Origin: WHSM01 sp050701635
GTDB taxonomy: Bacteria; Actinomycetota; Actinomycetes; Mycobacteriales; Micromonosporaceae
Length of the DNA: 36,833 bases
Direction: 5' to 3'
NCBI GenBank assembly: GCA_050701635.1
Contig: JBOGDF010000006.1
Span: forward strand, 1 to 36,833
The notes under the pieces: model-generated
What the model saw: the letters and a program-made list of their open reading frames with translations, nothing else
Told to the model about the DNA's origin: nothing
Databases searched by the model: none
Shown: positions 8,050-13,693 of the stretch, piece by piece
How the letters are laid out: the number at the start of each line of letters is the position of its first letter
Position numbering within the stretch: the stretch's first letter is position 1
Program-made: the position numbers and the translations under genes

Positions 8050-8799
8050 GTGCCTGATGCGCCGGTCGTACTGGACCAGATCGCCCAACTTCTCGCCGCC
8101 ACGGTGTGTCCGCACTGCGGGCAGCCGCCGTTCGCGGCGTCCGACCGCCGGTCGGAGCTGGACCACGTGGACGACGCCGAACGCCGGCTGTGGCGGCAGG
8201 TCGAGGAGGGCGCGAAGGTACGCGACAGCGCCCCGCCCGAGCCCCCCGCCGAGAAGCTGGAGGCGGCCCGGAAGGCGCTCGCCCAGACCCGGCGCGCCGC
8301 CCAGGCGCTGGACGAACAGATCGGCGCGGCCGAAACGGAGCTCGCCGATCCCCGGGCCTGGCTGCGGTTCGGGCAGCGGATGGCGGTCGCCGGCCAGCTC
8401 TCCGAGGACCGCAACGCGGTGGCGCCCGTACAGGCGCAGGTCGCCGCCGCCGAACAGCGGGTACGCGACCTGGAACGGCAACGCGAGCGACGGCAGGCGT
8501 ACCTGACCCGCTACCGCAGGGTGCTCGAAGTGGCGCAGCGCGCCCAGGCCGAGCTGGACCGGCGGATCGACGAGCTGCTCCACGGGTACGCCAGCCAGCC
8601 GGTGCCGCCGCCGTGGTTCGGCCCCGGGCTGGGCTACCCGCCGAAACCCGAGGAGTACGCCGCCTGGCTGCGCCGCGCCCGCGCCGTGATCGCGTACCGC
8701 CGGCGGTACGGCGTCGACCACCCGCTGGAGCCGCTCGGCCGTGCCCTCCCGGTGAAAGGCACCCCCCGGTACGACGCCTGGCGCGCCGCCCAGCGCTAG
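8050..8799 (+). CDS. Coiled-coil protein with an N-terminal CPHC motif, unknown function
   Basis: The 249-residue soluble protein is not recognised. Residues 1-35 hold a CPHCG pair and a SELDHVDD segment; only one Cys pair is visible, so a mononuclear zinc ribbon would need dimerisation or His/Asp ligands. Residues 35-185 are Ala/Glu/Arg/Gln-rich with heptad-like spacing and almost certainly form long helices or coiled coils. The C-terminal 60 residues are Pro- and Tyr-rich, then helical (EEYAAWLRRARAVIAYRRRYG). The start is GTG without a clear Shine-Dalgarno; AAGATT seven bases upstream could be a leaderless -10. Codon bias matches its neighbours, supporting a real gene. Function unknown. 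Confidence 0.75.
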   Translation: MPDAPVVLDQIAQLLAATVCPHCGQPPFAASDRRSELDHVDDAERRLWRQVEEGAKVRDSAPPEPPAEKLEAARKALAQTRRAAQALDEQIGAAETELADPRAWLRFGQRMAVAGQLSEDRNAVAPVQAQVAAAEQRVRDLERQRERRQAYLTRYRRVLEVAQRAQAELDRRIDELLHGYASQPVPPPWFGPGLGYPPKPEEYAAWLRRARAVIAYRRRYGVDHPLEPLGRALPVKGTPRYDAWRAAQR

Positions 8800-8866
8800 C
8801 CGCTCGCCCCGCCCCGGCCGGCGCGGCTTGGCGGGTTTGTTCAAGCGTGTGGGTGTTCGGCGTGCC

Positions 8867-8872
8867 TAGGGT
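8867..8872 (+). promoter_or_regulatory. Candidate -10 (TAGGGT) for the SRPBCC gene
   Basis: TAGGGT fits the actinobacterial TAnnnT -10 and would start transcription near 8879, 27 bases before the ATG and just upstream of the AGAGGAG ribosome-binding site. No convincing -35 at 17-18 bases. Confidence 0.3.
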
Positions 8873-8905
8873 CGGGGTACGCACTCAGCGGAGAGGAGTA
8901 GGCCG

Positions 8906-9343
8906 ATGAACGAGTCGTTTGACGCCGTCGCGACGGTCACCGTCGACGCCCCGCCCGGCGCCGTCTGGAAGGCGCTCACCACGCCGGAGCTGATCTCGCG
9001 GTACCTGCACGACACCCAGGTCGACACCGACTGGAAGGTCGGCAGCCCGATCACCTGGAGCGGTGTGTGGGACGGCAAGCCGTACCAGGACAAGGGCGAG
9101 ATCCTGGCGTACGAGCCGCGGCGGCTGCTGCGTACCACCCACTGGAGCCCGATGTCCGGGATGCTGGACGAGCCGGAGAACTACCACGTGGTGACGTACC
9201 AGCTGGACGAGCGGGACGGGCAGACCACGGTGACGCTGACCCAGAGCAACAACCCGTCGCAGGAGGCCGCCGACAACGTGGTCGACAAGGGCTGGCGCCC
9301 GATCCTGGAGGGGCTCAAGCAGGTTGCCGAAGAGCAGACGTGA
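8906..9343 (+). CDS. SRPBCC (AHSA1/START-like) domain protein
   Basis: The 145-residue cytosolic protein has the SRPBCC helix-grip pattern: an initial strand ending in PPGAVWKALTTPELISRYL, a WKVGSPITW strand pair, GEILAYEPRRLLRTTHWS, and a final long helix after DKGWRPILEGLKQ. AHSA1-type members bind hydrophobic ligands or act as Hsp90-activator-like proteins; actual ligand unknown. ATG 8906 is preceded by a GGAGAGGAG ribosome-binding region. Followed 87 bases later by the ClpP-like gene on the same strand; no evidence for a functional link beyond orientation. Confidence 0.88.
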   Translation: MNESFDAVATVTVDAPPGAVWKALTTPELISRYLHDTQVDTDWKVGSPITWSGVWDGKPYQDKGEILAYEPRRLLRTTHWSPMSGMLDEPENYHVVTYQLDERDGQTTVTLTQSNNPSQEAADNVVDKGWRPILEGLKQVAEEQT

Positions 9344-9430
9344 GTTCGCGCGCGGCGTAACCCGGTGGCGCCCGGGCAGGCCGGCAGCGTGCCACTGTAG
9401 GTCGTGAGGCCAGACCACGGAGGTGGCGCG

Positions 9431-10054
9431 ATGCGAGGCCAGGCGCGGCTGCCCGGCGTACCGCCGGAGATTCCGGGACCGGACCCGCGGCGCGGGCGGC
9501 CCGGCCCACCGCAACCGGAGTCCGGCGCGGTGGACCCCTGGCTGGCCGAGCGGCTGTTCGCGCAGCGGCTGGTGATGGTGCACGGCCCGGTGACCTCCGA
9601 GGTCGCCTCCCGCACCGTGGCCCAGCTACTCGCCCTGGACGGCGGTGCCGAGCCGGTACGGCTGCACCTGTCGGCCCCGGACGGCGAGCTGGACGCGGTG
9701 TTCGCGCTGGTCGACGGGGTGGAGTTGATGCGTACGCCGGTGCACGCAGTGGTCACCGGGGAGCTTGGCGGCGCCGCGCTCGGGGTGCTGACGGCGGTGA
9801 CGCGGCGGACGGCGTACCCCCATGCCAGGTTTCGGTTGGCGGAGCCGCGGGTGGCGGAGGTGACCGGCACCGCCGACCAGATCGTGGGGCAGGCCAGCCG
9901 GCACCTGCAGCTGCTGGAGGAGCTGATCATCCGGCTCGCCGAGGTCACCGGTACGCCGCGCTCGCGGGTGGAGACCGACCTGTCCGACGGCCGGCTGATG
10001 TCGGCGGCCGAAGCAGTCGAGTACGGCCTGATCCAGGAGATCACCGGACGGTAG
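9431..10054 (+). CDS. ClpP-like protein with the catalytic triad lost (pseudo-protease)
   Basis: The 207-residue protein follows the ClpP fold: an ERLFAQRLVMVHGPV strand, VAQLLALD helix, RLHLSAPDGELDAVFALVDG (ClpP NSPGG region) and the ending MSAAEAVEYGLIQEI, which is classic ClpP. In an ungapped comparison with E. coli ClpP as I remember it, Ser97 falls on Gly (GELGGAALG versus GQAASMGAF), His122 on Ala (RLAEP versus MIHQP) and Asp171 on Gly (DGRLMS versus RDRFLS). It should therefore be unable to hydrolyse peptides and may be a structural or regulatory ring subunit. The first 40 residues are Pro/Gly/Arg-rich. Start ATG 9431 has GGAGG seven bases upstream. A hairpin follows the stop, then a cytosolic subtilase gene. 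Confidence 0.85.
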   Translation: MRGQARLPGVPPEIPGPDPRRGRPGPPQPESGAVDPWLAERLFAQRLVMVHGPVTSEVASRTVAQLLALDGGAEPVRLHLSAPDGELDAVFALVDGVELMRTPVHAVVTGELGGAALGVLTAVTRRTAYPHARFRLAEPRVAEVTGTADQIVGQASRHLQLLEELIIRLAEVTGTPRSRVETDLSDGRLMSAAEAVEYGLIQEITGR

Positions 10055-10076
10055 GCCCGGGTGACTCGGGACCTTT

Positions 10077-10096
10077 GGCGACTTCAGAGAGTCGCC
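10077..10096 (+). terminator. Hairpin after the ClpP-like gene
   Basis: Perfect 7-bp arms (GGCGACT/AGTCGCC) with a 6-base loop, 22 bases past the stop codon. No U-tract; possible terminator or processing site between the pseudo-ClpP and subtilase genes. Confidence 0.5.
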
Positions 10097-10124
10097 TAGC
10101 CGATACGCAATGTGGCATCTACGC

Positions 10125-10142
10125 GGGACGATGAGTCGTCCC
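10125..10142 (+). promoter_or_regulatory. Palindrome abutting the subtilase ribosome-binding site
   Basis: GGGACGA and TCGTCCC (7-bp perfect arms, TGAG loop) end two bases before the GGAGG at 10145-10149. It could be an operator or an mRNA hairpin that modulates initiation of the subtilase gene. Confidence 0.4.
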
Positions 10143-10155
10143 TAGGAGGTTCCAC

Positions 10156-11877
10156 ATGGACTACGGCAAACTCTCCGGCGCCCTCGCCACCGCCGCTGAC
10201 CGCTTCCAGGCGCAAGGACGCGAGGCGCTCGGTACGCCGGCCCGGCTGATGGGGCTGGTGACACTCACCGAGCCGGCACGACCCGCCCGGGCCGTGGTGT
10301 TCGTACGGGGGTCCGACGCCGCCGCGCTCGACGCGTTGCAGCAGGACGGCATCGAGATCAACGCGGGCGCGGGCGCGACGCGTACCGGGATCGTGGACTT
10401 CGCCGCGCTCGACGCGGTCACCGACAACCCGGCGCTGCAGCAGCTGGTCGTCTCGCACCGGCTGCGCACCCTGATGGACGTGGCCCCCGGCAAGGTCGGG
10501 GTGCCGGCGTACGTCAACCAGCACCAGCTCACCGGCGAGAACGTCGTGATCGGCGTCGTCGACACCGGCATCGACCCGAAGCACCCCGCGTTCCAGGGCC
10601 GGATCCACCGGATCTGGGACCAGACCGTGCCGGGCAACGGCGTACCGGAAGGCGGGTACGGCGTCGAGCTGGCCGGCGGCCGGCTGGTCGAATCCCGCGA
10701 CAACCACGGCCACGGTACGCATGTCGCCGGCATCGCCTCCGGCGCCGACCCCGCGTTCCCCGGGATCGCTCCCAGGGCGACCCTGGTGATCGTCAAGACC
10801 ACGCTGATGGACGCGCACATCGCCGACGGCGTGCGCTACTGCTTCCGGGTCGCCGCCGACCTCGGGCTGCCCTGCGTGGTCAACCTCAGCCTCGGCGGGC
10901 ACGCCGACGCGCACGACGGCAGCGACCCGCTGTCGGCGATCCTGGACGCCGAGTCCGGCCCCGGCCGGATCGTGATCTGCGCCGCCGGCAACGAGGGCAA
11001 CGACGCGATCCATGCCCGCGCCAAGGTTCGCAAGGGCGGCACCCGCTCGGTTGCCTGTCTCGCCACCGGCCCGTACGAGGTCAACGCCTGGTACTCCGGC
11101 GCCGACGAGATGGCCGTACAGGTGGTGGGGCCTTCCGGTGACGCGACGCCGTACCAGCCGATCATCACCAACGGCTCCCCGGTACGGCAGTACCAGCTGA
11201 TCGACGGCCAGGTGCAGATCGCGACCCCGGGCGCCGACCCGGTCAACGGCGACCACCAGGTGGTCGTGATCGGCGACCCGCAGGCCACCGCGGCCAGCGC
11301 GCCGTCGCGGGCCTGGCGGATCAGGTTCCGCGCGGTCAACGTCAACGACGGCCGGGTCGACGCCTGGATCTTGTCGAGTCAGGACCAGCCCGCCCAGTTC
11401 ACCGGCCGGTACGTCGACGACGCGGTCAAGGTCGGCTCGCCCGGCTGTTCGACGGATTCGGTGACGGTGGCGGCGTACACCACGAAGAATTCCTGGACCG
11501 ACATCGACGGCGTCGCGCGGCAGCTCGGTCTGGAGCTCGACGACATCGCGGACTTCTCCTCCGAAGGCCCGCGCCGCGACGAGCACCCCAAGCCGGACGT
11601 GGCCGCGCCCGGCGCGATGATCGCCGCGTCGCTGTCCCGGGACGCCGACTTCCACCGGCGGCTGGTGCTCGACACCACGCACGTGATGCTGGCCGGCACC
11701 AGCATGGCGTCGCCGTTCGTGGCCGGTGTGGTGGCGCTGCTGCTGCAGCAGGAGCCGGCCCTGGAGCCGGAGAAGCTGCGGGAGCGGTTGATCGGCGCGA
11801 GTGCCGTACCGGGCGGTCAACCCGGACAATTCCACCCCAGTTGGGGGTACGGACTCCTCGCAGTCGACCAACTCTGA
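10156..11877 (+). CDS. S8 family subtilase without a signal peptide (cytosolic type)
   Basis: The 573-residue protein starts MDYGKLSGAL and has no export signal. Residues 1-110 form a prodomain-like region ending VSHRLRTLMD. The S8 domain has a complete triad: Asp in GVVDTGID (near 137), His in NHGHGTHVAG (near 190) and Ser in AGTSMASPFVAG (near 520), plus oxyanion AAGNEGN. Between the Asn and Ser segments lies an insertion of about 170 residues rich in beta-strand sequence, like the jellyroll insert of Csp-type clostridial germination proteases. ATG 10156 has GGAGG six bases upstream. The next gene, 13 bases on, encodes a small protein resembling this enzyme's own N-terminal region. Probably an intracellular or non-classically released endopeptidase; substrate unknown. 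Confidence 0.9.
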   Translation: MDYGKLSGALATAADRFQAQGREALGTPARLMGLVTLTEPARPARAVVFVRGSDAAALDALQQDGIEINAGAGATRTGIVDFAALDAVTDNPALQQLVVSHRLRTLMDVAPGKVGVPAYVNQHQLTGENVVIGVVDTGIDPKHPAFQGRIHRIWDQTVPGNGVPEGGYGVELAGGRLVESRDNHGHGTHVAGIASGADPAFPGIAPRATLVIVKTTLMDAHIADGVRYCFRVAADLGLPCVVNLSLGGHADAHDGSDPLSAILDAESGPGRIVICAAGNEGNDAIHARAKVRKGGTRSVACLATGPYEVNAWYSGADEMAVQVVGPSGDATPYQPIITNGSPVRQYQLIDGQVQIATPGADPVNGDHQVVVIGDPQATAASAPSRAWRIRFRAVNVNDGRVDAWILSSQDQPAQFTGRYVDDAVKVGSPGCSTDSVTVAAYTTKNSWTDIDGVARQLGLELDDIADFSSEGPRRDEHPKPDVAAPGAMIAASLSRDADFHRRLVLDTTHVMLAGTSMASPFVAGVVALLLQQEPALEPEKLRERLIGASAVPGGQPGQFHPSWGYGLLAVDQL

Positions 11878-11890
11878 GTACGGAGGCGAC

Positions 11891-12157
11891 GTGGACTACC
11901 GGAAGCTGGACCCGATGATCGCGGCCGAGGTCACCGGCGGCGATCCTGGTCGCCAGCTAACGGTGTTCATCCACATCGCCACCGATCTGGACCCGGGTTC
12001 CGGCGTGCTGCTGGCGCGCCGGCTCGGGCTGGAACAGTCGGTGGCACCCGGCAGTGTGCTGTCGCTGACGGTGTCGGCCGAACGCGTCGGCGAACTGTCC
12101 GAGGAGCCATGGGTGGTGGCGATCCGGGCGGCTCGCCGACTGCGGCCGCTGCGGTGA
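11891..12157 (+). CDS. Stand-alone subtilase-prodomain-like small protein
   Basis: The 88-residue product begins MDYRKLDPM and ends ARRLRPLR, resembling the N-terminus (MDYGKLSGAL) and prodomain end (SHRLRTLMD) of the subtilase encoded 13 bases upstream. Between them both have a Val-Phe strand (LTVFIHIA versus AVVFVRGS), a helix, a second strand and an A-x-x-V/L...P-x-x-V pattern, as expected for an I9-like alpha/beta prodomain. No protease domain follows, so a role as an in-trans inhibitor or folding chaperone of the neighbouring enzyme is inferred, not shown. GTG 11891 is chosen because GGAGG lies four bases upstream; the frame is open upstream to 11801 but that overlaps the subtilase. Very probably cotranscribed with it. 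Confidence 0.7.
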   Translation: MDYRKLDPMIAAEVTGGDPGRQLTVFIHIATDLDPGSGVLLARRLGLEQSVAPGSVLSLTVSAERVGELSEEPWVVAIRAARRLRPLR

Positions 12158-12285
12158 GCCGTACCGAGTACGGGTGGGTCCGGGCAAACCGGGGGCAATT
12201 GTCCGGATAGTACGGTAAGACGGAAGGTGCACCAGCCCCCCAACGGCGTGCGGCGCGGCCGCGCGAGGACGACCGAGGGGCGGGC

Positions 12286-12981
12286 ATGCTCGCACGGAGG
12301 CGACGGTGCAGGGACGCGGCGGCGCGGCTGCCGCTGCTCTCGGCCGTACTGATCGCCCCGCTGCTCCTCCTGGCCTGGTCGCTACCCCAGCTCGTCGCGT
12401 CGGCCCAGTCTCACACTCCAAGATCGCTGTCCGGGGAACGAAGCAGCGATTTCGTCGCCAATCTGATCCCGAAACCGCGATCTTGCTGGACGATCGACGC
12501 GGCTGCGGCTGCGGCTGCGGCTGCGGCTGCGGCTGCGGCGCCGGCGGCTGAAGCGCGGCCGGTTAAGCCGTCGACATCGCCGTCGCCGACCGGGTCGGGT
12601 GCGTCTCCGTCCGAACCACCGCCTCCATCGGGGTCGCTGTCTCCGTCCGCGCCGTCCGGGTCGCTGTCTCCTTCGGGGTCGCCGTCGCCGTCCGGACTGC
12701 CGTCGGCTACGGCAGTGTCGCCGCCGATGAGCCGGTCGCCAGCCGGGAGCTCAGCTCCGGCGGACCTACCGGCCGGCGCCGCGGACCAGACGACCGGCGG
12801 CCACGCTCCCACCGCAGCACCCAGCGCCGACGGACCTGGCCAGGGCAGTACGGACGCGGCGCGTACCGCGGCGTTCCGGGAGCCGGCCGTGGCGCAGGGG
12901 CTGATCGTCGGCGGCCTGGTCGGCTTCACCACCTCGGCGATCGGGATGCTGCTGGTCGGCTGGGTACGCCGCCGCCTCTGA
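12286..12981 (+). CDS. Bitopic low-complexity membrane protein
   Basis: The 231-residue protein has an Arg-rich start and a hydrophobic segment (about residues 15-40, LLSAVLIAPLLLLAW), a poly-Ala tract of 14 residues, a long Ser/Pro/Gly linker rich in SPSGS-type repeats, and a C-terminal transmembrane helix (about 205-228) ending WVRRRL. The design suggests an extracytoplasmic Ser/Pro-rich stalk tethered at both ends, or a secreted protein with a C-terminal anchor. Residues about 45-70 are encoded by a palindromic repetitive-looking element, and the poly-Ala by a GCGGCT hexamer repeat, so the interior may be evolutionarily young and variable in length. ATG 12286 is preceded by GGGGCGGG. Function unknown. 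Confidence 0.6.
   Translation: MLARRRRCRDAAARLPLLSAVLIAPLLLLAWSLPQLVASAQSHTPRSLSGERSSDFVANLIPKPRSCWTIDAAAAAAAAAAAAAAPAAEARPVKPSTSPSPTGSGASPSEPPPPSGSLSPSAPSGSLSPSGSPSPSGLPSATAVSPPMSRSPAGSSAPADLPAGAADQTTGGHAPTAAPSADGPGQGSTDAARTAAFREPAVAQGLIVGGLVGFTTSAIGMLLVGWVRRRL
12419..12485. repeat. REP-like nested palindromic element inside a coding sequence
   Basis: Outer arms CAAGATCGC (12419-12427) and GCGATCTTG (12477-12485) are perfect complements; inside, ATCGCTG (12423-12429) and CAGCGAT (12444-12450) form a second hairpin. The base composition and GATCTTG ends resemble a dispersed intergenic palindrome rather than ordinary codons, yet the reading frame runs through it. Confidence 0.5.
12499..12540 (+). 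repeat. Hexamer microsatellite (GCGGCT)6-GCGGCG encoding 14 alanines
   Basis: Six perfect GCGGCT units plus one variant, in frame with the surrounding gene. Because the unit is a multiple of three, slippage would change the poly-Ala length without a frameshift. Confidence 0.9.
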
Positions 12982-13014
12982 CGCCGGCTCGCGGGCGCGA
13001 TGCGGGCACGGCGA

Positions 13015-13055
13015 ACCGCCCAGCCCGACCGGATCGCGCCGGCGGACTGGGCGGT
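13015..13055 (+). terminator. Hairpin between convergent low-complexity and GlsB-type genes
   Basis: Perfect 9-bp arms ACCGCCCAG (13015-13023) and CTGGGCGGT (13047-13055), with a further CCGG...CCGG pairing inside. It lies 34 bases after the plus-strand stop codon and 97 bases beyond the minus-strand gene's stop, so it may serve both. Confidence 0.55.
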
Positions 13056-13151
13056 ACGTTGGCGTGGTGCGTTCGTCAGTGCATGTAATGCGTTACCGCT
13101 GGCTCCCTTGTGGACACCGCGTACGCCGTGACCCAGGGATTGCGCCGCGGC

Positions 13152-13424
13152 TTAGGAAACTCTGCCCCTGCGAGCCCACAGGCCGGCCGCGAGGAAGACG
13201 AAGATTGCGGCCACCACAATCTGGATCAGCAGTTTGATCCAGTCGATGCCGCTGGTCTCGCCGCCACCGAACTGCTGGTAAATCCAACCGCCGACGAAGG
13301 CGGCCAGAATGCCGACCCCAATGGTGAGCCACCACGGGATGTTCTGCTCACCAGGAACGATCATCCGGCCGATGATGCCGAGGATCGTACCGAGGATGAG
13401 CGCACCGATGATTGTCCAGAGCAT
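13152..13424 (-). CDS. GlsB/YeaQ/YmgE family membrane protein
   Basis: The 90-residue protein has three hydrophobic segments with the family pattern: an N-terminal helix MLWTIIGALILGTILGIIGRMIVPG, then ILAAFVGGWIYQQFG, then a C-terminal helix of about 20 residues before ARRGR. Members are often called transglycosylase-associated or general stress proteins; their biochemical role is unsettled. ATG 13424 has a perfect AGGAGG four bases upstream; an in-frame ATG at 13454 lacks one. A TGCTTT-AGAC-AAAGCA palindrome lies about 33 bases upstream and may be an operator or leader hairpin. The stretch 13425-13693 upstream is otherwise empty. Confidence 0.92.
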   Translation of the reverse strand: MLWTIIGALILGTILGIIGRMIVPGEQNIPWWLTIGVGILAAFVGGWIYQQFGGGETSGIDWIKLLIQIVVAAIFVFLAAGLWARRGRVS

Positions 13425-13456
13425 GACGCCTCCTAACCGTCGGACTGATTTCATGA

Positions 13457-13472
13457 TGCTTTAGACAAAGCA
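13457..13472. promoter_or_regulatory. Palindrome upstream of the GlsB-type gene
   Basis: TGCTTT-AGAC-AAAGCA has perfect 6-bp arms and lies 33 bases upstream of the start codon. Operator or leader hairpin; no regulator is assigned. Confidence 0.35.
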
Positions 13473-13693
13473 CCCAGACCAGCCCTACCAGGAAAAACCG
13501 CAACGCGCGCCATCATGGCCTAAATCGGTTCGCGGAGGGGAGATTTCGCCCCGCGTGTATACCCATAAGTGTGGCGTGAGCTGCGGTTATTCGCCAGAGA
13601 GATCACCCGCCGTATCGGCTGCCGGTCGAGGCGTGAGCCCTCGGGGGTACGCGGGTAGCCCGGTCTTCGCGGGTGCGCGTACTCTCCGGCACC

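Noticed and set aside
10096..11871. Long minus-strand open frame opposite the cytosolic subtilase
   Set aside because: It mirrors the subtilase codons, is rich in Arg/Gly/His/Asp/Val typical of reversed high-GC coding sequence, and lacks any domain; the plus-strand gene has a complete catalytic triad.
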